A DNA stretch of 64,000 bases. Source: Phocaeicola faecicola (GTDB lineage: Bacteria; Bacteroidota; Bacteroidia; Bacteroidales; Bacteroidaceae). Location: assembly GCF_013618865.1 (NCBI RefSeq), contig NZ_JABSOE010000004.1:1-64000 (forward strand), read 5' to 3'. The position numbers and the translations under genes are program-made. Shown piece after piece: positions 1 through 8,654 of this stretch. Every line of letters begins with the position of its first letter. Position 1 is the stretch's first letter. A model generated the notes under the pieces. It saw only the letters and a program-made list of their open reading frames with translations, ran no database searches and had not been told where the DNA came from.

Positions 1-49
1 CGGTCTTGTAGAGGAACCACAGTCTTTCAAAATCTTTTTCGCTAAACAT
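1..49 (-). CDS. 5' end of a gene running off the left edge
   Basis: A start codon at 47-49 on the minus strand opens a frame that stays open to base 1 and encodes about 16 residues beginning MFSEKDFERLWFLYKT. The rest lies outside the window. The start resembles what I remember of short accessory proteins encoded by IS66-type elements in Bacteroides, but sixteen residues are too few for an assignment. If that is right, a mobile element borders the accessory region. Confidence 0.35.
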   Translation of the reverse strand, partial: MFSEKDFERLWFLYKT

Positions 50-123
50 AATCTTTCAAGTTTTAAGTTTAGCACGAAGGTATGGGAAAGAAACATGCTA
101 GTCAATACGCCAATTTTGGAAGC

Positions 124-405
124 TTACATATATCTGATATTAATACCGGACATTTTTATCTTTTTCAGATTCTTACATCCATAAAAAGCATATCTACCTA
201 TATATTCTATAGTATCAGGTAAAATAATCTCTTCAATATTTCTACACCAGTAAAAAGCAAAATCGGATATATATTTCACACGGTCCGGAATTCTTACAAC
301 TCCATTAACTACTTTTGAACACATAATTATTTTTTGCCTGTCACCGGAATATAATATAGAATCTTCAAATGTATAATCCACTTCATCCATCATACTGACT
401 TTCAT
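124..405 (-). CDS. Short leucine-rich-repeat (BspA/LRR_5-like) protein
   Basis: This 93-residue protein has no signal peptide. From about residue 33 it contains two to three BspA-type leucine-rich repeats, recognised by the alternation of 'IP..V..I.DFAF..C..I..I.LP' and 'I..YAF.GC.NL..I'. Proteins of this family are normally much longer, often surface-exposed and involved in binding. Here only the repeat core is left and the frame stops soon after the second AF.GC unit. It could be an intact small scaffold or the remnant of a larger gene. It is the last minus-strand gene of the accessory region, 89 bases after the ACT fragment. Confidence 0.5.
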   Translation of the reverse strand: MKVSMMDEVDYTFEDSILYSGDRQKIIMCSKVVNGVVRIPDRVKYISDFAFYWCRNIEEIILPDTIEYIGRYAFYGCKNLKKIKMSGINIRYM

Positions 406-494
406 CTACAATATATGAATCAAATCACAAACATATATCTATAATCCTTGTGATTCAAAAACACATTCACGCTGGATTATTTTCTTGATATTAT

Positions 495-689
495 TTACTC
501 AATATTCACACTATGAGCTTCATCTACTCCATCAATACTATCTATAAGGGCAACAATATTATCTAATTTCCCTTTTGAATGTGCTTTAAAATCAATGTAA
601 CATTCTACTATCCTATCTACAGTTTCAGTGTGCAGACAATCTATAAACAGTTTAAGTTTATCCGTAATACATTCCACCACATCACTCAT
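495..689 (-). pseudogene. Isolated ACT domain, C-terminal remnant of a Rel-type gene
   Basis: The 64 residues align end to end with the last 64 residues of the full-length Rel-type protein at 17259-19127, both starting at SDVV.CI.DKL and ending VDEA..VNI. About 20 positions differ by eye. The HD, synthetase-like and TGS parts are missing. In RelA/SpoT enzymes the C-terminal ACT domain is regulatory, so alone it has no enzymatic role. The frame opens with ATG where the long protein has an internal Met, so it may still be translated as a free ACT domain. It sits next to the 126- and 150-residue genes and a DUF1232 gene, the same neighbourhood as the intact copy. Confidence 0.6.
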
Positions 690-730
690 CTATTCATAAA
701 GGAAGATAAAAAATATAATATCTTCAGAAA

Positions 731-1111
731 TTAATCATCCATAGCGTTAAGATTTACTCTCATTGTCTGCTTTACTTTTTCGACATAAGAAGGATTACGT
801 AACATTTCTATGCACTCAGATTTTGTTCCGGCGAAATTCAAGCATGAAATCTTATATCCGCTTTTTAATGTTCCAGAGACTTCAAGATATCTTTTATCAT
901 TATTCCCGCCCTCAATATAGATACTGCAGACATTCAATTGCCAATATGTTATATCAAGTACTCCGGATTTATCCTTAAACTCTACCGATTTTTTTGGGAA
1001 CAATCCTGTTTCGGGAACATCTCTTTCCGCTTCCAACGCTAAAGATTTTGCCACAGCACTAATATCTTCAGTCATCTCCTCAATATATGGCTCACATCTT
1101 TCACTATACAT
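731..1111 (-). CDS. Hypothetical protein, 126 aa
   Basis: I do not recognise this protein. It is soluble, with no signal peptide or membrane segment. The N-terminal third is helical and acidic. The remainder alternates hydrophobic and polar residues in a beta-like pattern. It starts only 4 bases after the 150-residue gene upstream, so the two are almost certainly cotranscribed and probably act together. No counterpart was seen next to the intact Rel gene, where the corresponding space is short, so it was either lost there or inserted here. Confidence 0.55.
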   Translation of the reverse strand: MYSERCEPYIEEMTEDISAVAKSLALEAERDVPETGLFPKKSVEFKDKSGVLDITYWQLNVCSIYIEGGNNDKRYLEVSGTLKSGYKISCLNFAGTKSECIEMLRNPSYVEKVKQTMRVNLNAMDD

Positions 1112-1115
1112 AAGA

Positions 1116-1568
1116 TTATAGATTTTGTAGCTTAAACGATACTAATATTCCCTCTTCCTCAGCCTTAAATGAGATATCACTACAGTGGTTTATCAACTGA
1201 TTAAAATTATGGATATCCATATTCTCAGCTATTTTGTCAAGATGAAGTATAATGATTTTAGTTTCTTCGTTCCACGAGAGTAATTGGGAGTTGTCGATAA
1301 TATTTCCTAAAAATTTTCTAACACCAGAGAATAACATTTCCATACCTAAAGACATGGTATATTTCAACTTAATATCCATTCCTTGTATTTCCTCTATTGT
1401 TATATTGACTTTAATATCTTTTTCTATTTGTCCCAATAGAGGTATTCTGACAGACAAAGTATGTTTTACGGTCACGGTTCGTTCATCTTTAAATGATAAA
1501 ATTATATTTTTACCGGTCTTCGTAAAGACAATATCCTGGATTTCAGGATAAGAGATAAATGCTTTCAT
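1116..1568 (-). CDS. Hypothetical protein, 150 aa, with a truncated paralogue at 19188
   Basis: This is a soluble 150-residue protein of unknown family, rich in beta-strand-like alternation (ILSFKDERTVTVKHTL and following) with a Trp-containing segment near residue 98. The first 24 residues match the start of a broken gene at 19188-19274 (MK.F.SYPEIQDIVF.KTGK.I). The family therefore existed in both copies of a duplicated module and survives intact only here. It is encoded 32 bases after the DUF1232 gene and 4 bases before the 126-residue gene. Function is unknown. Confidence 0.55.
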   Translation of the reverse strand: MKAFISYPEIQDIVFTKTGKNIILSFKDERTVTVKHTLSVRIPLLGQIEKDIKVNITIEEIQGMDIKLKYTMSLGMEMLFSGVRKFLGNIIDNSQLLSWNEETKIIILHLDKIAENMDIHNFNQLINHCSDISFKAEEEGILVSFKLQNL

Positions 1569-1600
1569 AAAATTCTACTATTAACTTTTTAATCTACTAA

Positions 1601-2035
1601 TTATTGGTTTATTATCTCATATTCACATCCGAACCATTCATCCAAAGTCTGATTGACTTTCATTTCAATATCAGCTGTGATACTACTTTTTATTTTATTA
1701 TATACAAATAGCATTGCGGCACCTTCATCAAGAATACCCAATAACTTATATACAGCACTTGGAATCAGACTTACCGGAGAGACTATATATATAATGGCCG
1801 TATAAATCAAAACTCTATCCAATGTTGTAGTCTTATCATCCGATAATACGAAATAAAACTGTAATAAAGGCTTAGCAGCTGTTCGACCTACCTTTTTAGC
1901 ATAAGGTTTTAATTTTTCATACAAATCATGACCTTTTTCTTTCCAATCTACATCCTTTACTTTTTCCAATAAAGAATCAATGTTTTTGCCCATAATCAAA
2001 TAGGCTAAAATCGTAATGCAAATAATTGTTGTCAT
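1601..2035 (-). CDS. DUF1232/YkvA-like membrane-associated protein (copy 1)
   Basis: The 144-residue protein starts with a hydrophobic stretch (residues 3-16, possible anchor), followed by a Lys/Glu-rich linker. A second hydrophobic region around residues 74-112 contains the DUF1232 hallmark 'IYIVSPVSLIPSAV' followed by 'LGILDEGAA'. DUF1232 proteins are small membrane-associated proteins of uncertain function. A paralogue at 19306-19740 differs at only about 24 of 144 positions and ends in the same segment (DEWFGCEYEIINQ). It lies between a 104-residue and a 150-residue hypothetical gene. Confidence 0.75.
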   Translation of the reverse strand: MTTIICITILAYLIMGKNIDSLLEKVKDVDWKEKGHDLYEKLKPYAKKVGRTAAKPLLQFYFVLSDDKTTTLDRVLIYTAIIYIVSPVSLIPSAVYKLLGILDEGAAMLFVYNKIKSSITADIEMKVNQTLDEWFGCEYEIINQ

Positions 2036-2062
2036 AAAAAACTTGTTTATGTCATTTTTTTC

Positions 2063-2377
2063 TTATCCACCCCATACACATGAAACAGAATCCATCACAA
2101 TTTTCCAAGCATATTCTTCTGCAACACTTTTTTCTACAGTTTCAAGACAATTAAATCGTTGTTCCAATATATAAATCAATGGCGAAACATCCAAGTCTGT
2201 CATTTCTATACGAAAAGCAAGTCCTACCAACATCTTTTGTGCAGGAACCTCAAAAGGAAAACCATTATCTTTTAGAGATATCCATTCATATGGTAATATA
2301 TACGTTCTACCATGCCATGCAATAAGACGTTGCTTGACACTTTGAGCTATTTCATTGAATATAAATTTGCCATCCAT
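2063..2377 (-). CDS. Hypothetical protein, 104 aa
   Basis: A 104-residue soluble protein of unrecognised family. It has three Trp residues and a short helical C-terminus ending SCVWGG. It is the first gene of the left-hand module, 27 bases before the DUF1232 gene. The 369 bases upstream carry no gene, so its promoter probably lies there. No equivalent is seen upstream of the second DUF1232 gene. Confidence 0.5.
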   Translation of the reverse strand: MDGKFIFNEIAQSVKQRLIAWHGRTYILPYEWISLKDNGFPFEVPAQKMLVGLAFRIEMTDLDVSPLIYILEQRFNCLETVEKSVAEEYAWKIVMDSVSCVWGG

Positions 2378-2414
2378 TTTTACTATATCTAATCAATCAG
2401 GTTTAAAACCTTAT

Positions 2415-2467
2415 TATGCCTTTGTTTCTGTTAATAAAGTAATCCATGATAAACCCACAAAGGCATA
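2415..2467. repeat. Perfect 11-bp inverted repeat in the 2378-2746 intergenic stretch
   Basis: TATGCCTTTGT at 2415-2425 is repeated in inverted form as ACAAAGGCATA at 2457-2467, with 31 bases between. It lies upstream of the 104-residue gene and downstream of the HEXXH gene. It may be an operator or a weak transcript-end hairpin, and there is no clear T-tract. The rest of the 369-base gap is AT-rich with nothing else recognisable. Confidence 0.45.
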
Positions 2468-2746
2468 TTTTACCCTATGCCGACTTTCACATTTACTATA
2501 ATTTTTGCTTTTAAGGGTTAATTTTGAGAAACCATTAAAGCAATAATATAAAGATTTATTTTATTACCTAAGAAGGTCTGATTATATCATCATAGAGATA
2601 TCCGTCATGTGTAAAAAGAGGTGTTGTCTATGCAAAAATCCTATTACAATTATTACATTGACTTTTTAATAACGGCTTTATTCTGCACCCCTTTATCAAT
2701 TAATTGATTACAAATAGGGTATTTCATTTTTAATTACAAATCAGGT

Positions 2747-3925
2747 TTATTTAATATCTTTTATAGCCATAGTATACCCGGAAAGCAAATCCGTGTAAGT
2801 ATACTTAAAACCTGTTGCTCTCCTTTGTTCTGTGGTTGTTTCATGAAGTTTGGCATTAAATCCACTAATAGAATCATGTACAAACAAATTATCTGTCCAA
2901 TGATCTTTATAAATCTGTATATTCTTCATTGGAATCGGATCAAATGTTTTTGTATCTTTCCAATCTAATATCTTATAACTTTTCTCATAACCTAAAAATT
3001 TATCTTCTAACTCGATTTCACCTAACATACCCATCTTTGCACCATAATGAAGTGAACGTATTTCTTCGTCTGTAAAATGAGTCTCTAATGGGGGTAATTT
3101 CATATTTACGGACATCTCCTTATCATTCAATGATGCACCCTTCATATTCTCCAAAGAAGGTTCATACTGACGAGAAGCGCGAATCTCTGACTCAGACTTA
3201 ATTATACCCTTATCTTCCAACTTGGAAGTAGTCTCAGATGTAAAATTACGCGCATCAACCTCTACCGGCTGCTGTTCATATAATATAAAACCTATATCAC
3301 GTAATTGTCCCTTATTATTGGGAGCATATATTTTTTGTCCATGATATTGATAATACCCCCACACAGGATCATAGAAATTTTTCTCCCATGTTTTTACTTC
3401 ACTGGCAGACTCATGAATACATTTTACATCTACATTATAATGCTGATATGCATGCCTTCCTTCATGTATAATAGTTTCAATTACCAAACGATGTGCTTCA
3501 GGAGTATTCAGGCCTACAATTTTAGAATTCAACGCAATCCTTCTTTCTGGAGCACATTGATATCCAAGATCTCCTCCTCCCATTTCTTCAATACCAACAG
3601 ACAAGGCAGGACGATGTTCTATCTCTGCTATTTTCTGTTCAACTCGATTAAGAACCTCAGTTCTTTCTTCAAGTGATAAGTTTGTCCAGTTTTCATATCG
3701 AAATTCACTGACTGTTTCAAGATAATCAGCTATTCCTTCAGTCATTTCCAAATCTGTAACAAATTCCGTTTTTTCTAAACCTGATTTAAAGGATTCTACA
3801 GATTCTTGTGAATCTGATTTAAAATCATTTAAGTCAGGTTCTACAGCTTCTATAGGTTTTGATATGTTCTCTGTTTCCGCCCATTCCGGTGTTTTCTCTA
3901 TACTTTCAAAATCTTCAAGTCCCAT
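2747..3925 (-). CDS. HEXXH metallopeptidase-like protein, end of radical-SAM operon
   Basis: This 392-residue protein has an acidic, low-complexity head (residues 1-60, rich in Glu, Asp and Ser). Next comes a domain with the zinc-peptidase signature IIHEGRH (His154, Glu155, His158). About 65 residues later the segment EQQPVEVDARNF (Glu222, Asp224) is a candidate for the third metal ligand. The C-terminal 170 residues are of unknown fold. No signal peptide is visible. It follows the Cys-rich peptide gene by 11 bases. It could be the protease that frees the mature peptide from its leader, or an effector handled by the same system. The gluzincin-like assignment is from motif only. Confidence 0.65.
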   Translation of the reverse strand: MGLEDFESIEKTPEWAETENISKPIEAVEPDLNDFKSDSQESVESFKSGLEKTEFVTDLEMTEGIADYLETVSEFRYENWTNLSLEERTEVLNRVEQKIAEIEHRPALSVGIEEMGGGDLGYQCAPERRIALNSKIVGLNTPEAHRLVIETIIHEGRHAYQHYNVDVKCIHESASEVKTWEKNFYDPVWGYYQYHGQKIYAPNNKGQLRDIGFILYEQQPVEVDARNFTSETTSKLEDKGIIKSESEIRASRQYEPSLENMKGASLNDKEMSVNMKLPPLETHFTDEEIRSLHYGAKMGMLGEIELEDKFLGYEKSYKILDWKDTKTFDPIPMKNIQIYKDHWTDNLFVHDSISGFNAKLHETTTEQRRATGFKYTYTDLLSGYTMAIKDIK

Positions 3926-3936
3926 TTCCTAATAAA

Positions 3937-4185
3937 TTATTTATGATAATTACTGCCACAACCTCCCATACATCTACATTCGTTGATAATACTATAGTTA
4001 CTACCACAACCGGTCATACAGGGGCATCTGCTCATTTCCATTTGAGGTTCTTCAATGTCATCTATAGTTTCTGAAACATCTTCGTTTTGTTCTATTGGCT
4101 TAATTTCATTGTTATCCTCTAAAGCTGAAGCCTCTATTTGTTCCAACTTCTCGAGATTTTCATAATTTTCATAATTATTATCCAT
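3937..4185 (-). CDS. Cys-rich precursor peptide with two CxCxxxCGSNY repeats
   Basis: The 82-residue peptide has a very acidic, Asn/Glu-rich leader (residues 1-50, no Cys, no hydrophobic signal). It ends in two near-identical units: CPCMTGCGSNY (Cys54, 56, 60) and CRCMGGCGSNY (Cys70, 72, 76), offset by exactly 16 residues. All six cysteines lie in the tail. The gene ends 11 bases before the HEXXH gene and starts 8 bases after the radical SAM gene. This layout is typical of ribosomally made peptides whose Cys-containing core is modified by a radical SAM/SPASM enzyme, for example by thioether formation. The modification here is inference. An alternative is a small metal-binding protein. Confidence 0.7.
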   Translation of the reverse strand: MDNNYENYENLEKLEQIEASALEDNNEIKPIEQNEDVSETIDDIEEPQMEMSRCPCMTGCGSNYSIINECRCMGGCGSNYHK

Positions 4186-4193
4186 AACTATTC

Positions 4194-5267
4194 TTATTTT
4201 ATTAAATTGACAATTTGATTAATTCTATTCAAAGTTCTTACATCGTTATTATTCATAGCTTTACGCATTTGGAAATGAACATTTGCTACAAATAAGATCT
4301 TAAATGCCTTGCAGTGAAAAGCTGAGGATTGAGTTACATCTCCTGTACACAAATAATTCATACCGTAGCAGTGCGAACAAAGATTGTATAACAAACACTT
4401 TCCACAAATGGATGAGACAAATTGCTGATGATTGTGAAAATCATAAAGAAGATTACTCTCATTTGCTTTATCAACAGGTAATGACACTGGAGAGAATAAA
4501 TGACACGCATATTCCTTGCCTGTCCAATCAATACATATTAAATCTTCACCACATCCACAAGTTTTAGCTGGTTTTGCAGTTCCTACATCAGATAAGTTCA
4601 GTCTCAGCATTGAGAAAGGAATGATATCAGAATTTTCAAGATAATAATCTGCCAACTTCCTTAAAGCATATTTATATTCCAACAATGAATCTTTATTCCA
4701 GTGAACAGATGGTCCCATAGCCAAATCTGAAGTAATATATCTGAATCCTGTAGAATGTAAAAATTTCACGCCTTCTGCCAAATGACCTACAGTAGAAGGC
4801 GATATAGTCATTTTTACGCTTTGTTCCGGCCATGTAGCAGCAAAAAACTTCAGGTCAACTTTATGATACGAATCCGACCTATTGGTATTTTGCATTACCT
4901 GGTCACCATCAAAACTTAATCCTAATGTGAATCGCTTTTTATTTGAGTCAAACCACTCTTTCATTTCATCATTCAGCAAAGTTCCATTTGTAGGAGCAAA
5001 CAGCATATTATCACCTTTATCAAAACCATTATCCCAAAGCCATTCAGAAACTTCCCTTATTAAGGAGAACTCCAATAGCGGTTCTCCTCCCATAAATTGT
5101 ATTTCTACAGGAGATGTTTTACCAAAACTATTTAAATATTCTGATATCAGTTGCTTGGCTTTTGATACAGACATTTTAAAGTTCTGGGTTTTAGGTTCAT
5201 AACAATAACTACAATGTAAATTGCATTTATATATTATCAGCAACATTATGCTTTTACGCTTGATCAT
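4194..5267 (-). CDS. Radical SAM/SPASM peptide-modifying enzyme
   Basis: The 357-residue enzyme carries the radical SAM cluster motif CNLHCSYC (Cys15, Cys19, Cys22), which holds a 4Fe-4S cluster that cleaves S-adenosylmethionine. The SAM-contacting GGEP is at residues 60-63. Its C-terminal third is a Cys-rich SPASM domain for auxiliary clusters, with CGCGEDLIC, a following YAC, then CGKCLLYNLCSHC, YLC and a final HC. Enzymes with this layout modify ribosomal peptides or act as sulfatase maturases. The Cys-rich peptide gene 8 bases downstream makes the first role likely. Peptides of this kind often need a recognition domain; none was seen here as a separate gene. Confidence 0.88.
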   Translation of the reverse strand: MIKRKSIMLLIIYKCNLHCSYCYEPKTQNFKMSVSKAKQLISEYLNSFGKTSPVEIQFMGGEPLLEFSLIREVSEWLWDNGFDKGDNMLFAPTNGTLLNDEMKEWFDSNKKRFTLGLSFDGDQVMQNTNRSDSYHKVDLKFFAATWPEQSVKMTISPSTVGHLAEGVKFLHSTGFRYITSDLAMGPSVHWNKDSLLEYKYALRKLADYYLENSDIIPFSMLRLNLSDVGTAKPAKTCGCGEDLICIDWTGKEYACHLFSPVSLPVDKANESNLLYDFHNHQQFVSSICGKCLLYNLCSHCYGMNYLCTGDVTQSSAFHCKAFKILFVANVHFQMRKAMNNNDVRTLNRINQIVNLIK

Positions 5268-5272
5268 AGTAA

Positions 5273-5857
5273 CTACATTTGAATTCCGTTTACATATTCA
5301 GAGATTTTTCCATCTGGTGATATGACAATACCATTATAAAGTTTCCCATCTTTAAAGGTTCCCTCGTACCACTTACCGTCTGGCCAATAGTATTTACCAT
5401 ATCCTTCAATTCTTCCATCAACAAATTCTCCATCATACTTTTCACCGTTTTCTTTATGAAATACCCCGCGAAGTTTTTTGTCGAATCTCCAAAGACCATG
5501 ATAACAATCCCCATTCGCATACCAGCAAACGCCGTTTCCAGTACGGAAATTATTTTGCCATTGGCCTTCATAAACATCCCGGTTCTTATATTCCATCCGC
5601 CCTACACCTTCACGACATCCTTTAACGAATTGACCTTTGTAGAAAGCGTTATATGTTTTTTTCCCATTATCATAAAAATAATATTTACCTTGCCCATCCA
5701 TCAAACCGTTCATCCAATCTCCATCATATTTATCACGGTTTGCAAAGGTCATTATGCCATAACCTTCCTGTTTTCCATTGACAAACTCTCCTGAATATTC
5801 TGAGCCATCACTAAATGTATGAATGGCCTTTCCTGTAAATTTCTGTTTTTCTTCCAT
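5273..5857 (-). CDS. MORN-repeat protein
   Basis: The 194 residues consist almost wholly of MORN repeats, about seven units of the form Y.G.....G.G...... (for example 'YSGEFVNGKQEGYG' near the start and 'YEGTFKDGKLYNG' near the end). MORN repeats form elongated beta-hairpin sheets used for protein or membrane binding. There is no signal peptide or added catalytic domain, so it is probably a cytoplasmic scaffold. It lies 5 bases before the radical SAM gene and 52 bases after the HerA-like gene, the widest gap in this operon. Confidence 0.8.
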   Translation of the reverse strand: MEEKQKFTGKAIHTFSDGSEYSGEFVNGKQEGYGIMTFANRDKYDGDWMNGLMDGQGKYYFYDNGKKTYNAFYKGQFVKGCREGVGRMEYKNRDVYEGQWQNNFRTGNGVCWYANGDCYHGLWRFDKKLRGVFHKENGEKYDGEFVDGRIEGYGKYYWPDGKWYEGTFKDGKLYNGIVISPDGKISEYVNGIQM

Positions 5858-5909
5858 ATTATCACTATTTATTAGTATAGACTTTCTTCTCGGTTATTTT
5901 CTATCATTA

Positions 5910-8648
5910 TCACTTCATTTTATTTATTTGAGCCAGATAGATGTCCGCACAATCACTGGATGCCACATTTGCACTATTCAAACCAGCTAAAACAGCTTGA
6001 CCTATAGACAATTTAGCTATCACCTTCTGTTGAACTGAAGTAAGACCAATACATTCGGCCATTCGCTGTGAATCATCTGCCGCTACCAACTTATGTATAA
6101 TTTTTACGTTAGTATTCTTAATTGCATCTTCAATGAGCCTTGTCGGAACCTGATCTACTATCATCATTCCCTGGCCATATGCCCGAACCTCAGACAAAAA
6201 GTTACTGAACATCAATCCGGATTTATATTGGGGCAATTCCGGATTCAGACATTGTGCCATAACTCTATGAGCTTCTTCTACGACAACCAGATGACGACAC
6301 ACATTGTCATTGAATGAATAATTCTTAGCTTCTGCCTCCGCTATACGATATTCATAAAGGAATTGAAGCAGCAAAGACATAATAAATGCCCGGTCCTGAT
6401 CATCTCCCGCATACGACAAGTTCATCACACATGGAGAATCAAACAATTCTTCCCATGTCAATTTGCTGTCTTTCCATTTCTTATCCTGTTCATCCCATAT
6501 AAGTCCTGAAATACCAGAATTATCTAATAATTCTTTCTTCCATCCATACATCAAACTACGGAATCGGGTTCTGAGAGCTGCTGATATATTTTGTGTGTTT
6601 TCCCTTGCATATCCTAAATTAGTCATTAAACGATCGATAAACTCGTCATTTACATCTGATAATCTAGGAAATATTTTCTTTCGTATTGTCATTTCATATC
6701 CTGGATCTGACTTATCAATCCAAGGACGTTTATTCGTGTATAAATCATATAACAAGTGTTCCATTATTACAGGAAGTATATCCTGCATCGGAAAAGCACT
6801 AGCAAATGTTGCCTTTAATCTATCTATATGGGATAATACCCTCGGTTCATTCCCTTCTAATGAAATGATTTCAAAAGGATTAAAACGTAACTGATCAGGA
6901 TACCTCCTACCCTTTGAATAGTACTCACAGCCAGGTATAAATATCTTTATTTTTTTCTTAGGATCTGTGATTGATTTATTATACCCAATAGCCCAATCGA
7001 CATATTCTGTCTTGGCAGGTTCTATCACAAAGAAAGGTCTATCGTTCTTCATAAATCCTTCCAATACGCTAAGGATCGTATTGGTCTTTCCACTGCCGTT
7101 CACGCCACATACTAATGCATGGCGAGAAAGAGTATCAATTGGTAATTTAACATCAATGTTAGAGGTAGAGCCACTATATACAAGATGTCCGATTTCAAGC
7201 GTTTTAGTTCCTTCTTTTATTCTTTGCGGGGTCAAACTAAAGTTTGTTGAATAATCAACCACAGAAATACCAGGAACACTTCTTTGTGGTAGATTAATAA
7301 AACACGAAAGCTCTTCTGTAGTCAAGTAAGTGGTTAGGCTTTCAGCCTTTTCTTCAAAATTGTTCTTAATGATTTCGCCACTATTAGCAACTAATTGGAA
7401 ATTTGGAGCACATAAATCAGCTACTGCAGTTTTGATTGCGGTTGCAGTTTCATCATCTTTTTTGTTTATCAATGAAGATAGATTGTGAATTCTCATTGGC
7501 TCCAAAGAAGTATCCTTTCCACTGACAACTGCCTTTAGCTGCATAGCTGCGCTTTGACAGACATAAGCGTCTTCTGTTAATAAGTACACTCCTGTTTCCC
7601 AAATTCCAGTTCCCAATCCTTTTTCAAAACGCGATGCATGCTTGCTCATTATGCCAGCTGCATGTTCCGCGTTTTTATTAACCATGGTCATGGAAGCGCT
7701 TGCAGAATTTCCTAATGTGTCAGATCTATTTTCATTATGGTTAGTACCTATTGTATTTCCTTGGCTAATAGTCTTGGTGGATTGGTCAACAAAATCACCC
7801 AGTCCAATAGTACACATTAATTTTGACCAAAAATGGTGCTTTTTACCCTTACGATTAACCGCAGTGGATTGACTTTCTGTAACGGATTGTGAAAAACCGT
7901 CGCTTTCACCAATCGTAGTGGACGCATTGTATGTTTCAGTAAGATTTTTCGTTTTTATTGACTCAAGCTTGCCGGCCATCTCAATACATTTTGTCATTAT
8001 ACGATTGGCTGCATTTTCGTCAAGTGGATCAGCAACAACATAATATACAAACCTCTTACTGCTCAAGGGTCCGACTAAAGTGTCAATTGCTGATATAGAT
8101 TCTTCGCCCTCCTTACCCAAGAAAGATGGAATGCCTGTAAAAACAGACAAATGCCTCAACTTTTTCCCTTTGATGTCATTTTTTACTTCTTCTACAGCAT
8201 CATTATCATTGCCAATGTATTCAGCCTTAGTACCGGGCAATATGTTACTAATAAACGAAGACAGGGATTCTGTGAAGATTTCTCCATAATTGCCATTCAT
8301 GTCTAATTGACGTACACCTAAATACAGAGATCTTTTTCCCCCATCACCTCGAACCATAAAGATAATTTGGAATGTTTCCGGATTATGACAGGAGAAAAGT
8401 GCTTTCTGAATAGCATTATAATATTGATGACTTGAAAATTCATGGCATACTCCTACTTGACCAATCTTTATCCATTCGATAGGAAAATCCAAATATCTTG
8501 CTTCTTTACATGACAATGCGACCAGCGAGTCACCATTAGACACATCCGCCAAGATGTCCCGCTTTGAAAGATACTGGACACCAGCAACAAGATTCTCCGC
8601 AACCCATACCTTAGGAACGGTTATTCTTTGTATAGCTATTTCGCACAT
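5910..8648 (-). CDS. HerA/FtsK-like P-loop ATPase with DUF87-type core
   Basis: This 912-residue protein has a Walker A motif GVNGSGKT at about residues 514-521 and a Walker B motif LVVVEEAHRVM at about 786-796. That layout and the surrounding sequence match HerA/DUF87-type hexameric motor ATPases. The first 240 residues form an N-terminal domain of its own. Residues about 250-330 are a Ser/Thr/Asn-rich, low-complexity insert containing a short hydrophobic stretch near 'LMCTIGLGDF'. HerA-type motors usually move DNA or protein polymers and in accessory loci are often part of defence or secretion modules. Here it is followed closely by MORN and radical SAM genes and preceded by an Hsp70-like gene (6-base gap). 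Its substrate is unknown. Confidence 0.8.
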   Translation of the reverse strand: MCEIAIQRITVPKVWVAENLVAGVQYLSKRDILADVSNGDSLVALSCKEARYLDFPIEWIKIGQVGVCHEFSSHQYYNAIQKALFSCHNPETFQIIFMVRGDGGKRSLYLGVRQLDMNGNYGEIFTESLSSFISNILPGTKAEYIGNDNDAVEEVKNDIKGKKLRHLSVFTGIPSFLGKEGEESISAIDTLVGPLSSKRFVYYVVADPLDENAANRIMTKCIEMAGKLESIKTKNLTETYNASTTIGESDGFSQSVTESQSTAVNRKGKKHHFWSKLMCTIGLGDFVDQSTKTISQGNTIGTNHNENRSDTLGNSASASMTMVNKNAEHAAGIMSKHASRFEKGLGTGIWETGVYLLTEDAYVCQSAAMQLKAVVSGKDTSLEPMRIHNLSSLINKKDDETATAIKTAVADLCAPNFQLVANSGEIIKNNFEEKAESLTTYLTTEELSCFINLPQRSVPGISVVDYSTNFSLTPQRIKEGTKTLEIGHLVYSGSTSNIDVKLPIDTLSRHALVCGVNGSGKTNTILSVLEGFMKNDRPFFVIEPAKTEYVDWAIGYNKSITDPKKKIKIFIPGCEYYSKGRRYPDQLRFNPFEIISLEGNEPRVLSHIDRLKATFASAFPMQDILPVIMEHLLYDLYTNKRPWIDKSDPGYEMTIRKKIFPRLSDVNDEFIDRLMTNLGYARENTQNISAALRTRFRSLMYGWKKELLDNSGISGLIWDEQDKKWKDSKLTWEELFDSPCVMNLSYAGDDQDRAFIMSLLLQFLYEYRIAEAEAKNYSFNDNVCRHLVVVEEAHRVMAQCLNPELPQYKSGLMFSNFLSEVRAYGQGMMIVDQVPTRLIEDAIKNTNVKIIHKLVAADDSQRMAECIGLTSVQQKVIAKLSIGQAVLAGLNSANVASSDCADIYLAQINKMK

Positions 8649-8654
8649 ATAAAA

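Noticed and set aside
2378-2746. Possible small gene in the gap before the HEXXH gene
   Set aside because: No frame of useful length with a credible start was found; only an inverted repeat is supported.
5290-5577. Second minus-strand frame inside the MORN gene
   Set aside because: It is a +1 shadow of the MORN repeats. The repeat pattern belongs clearly to the main frame.
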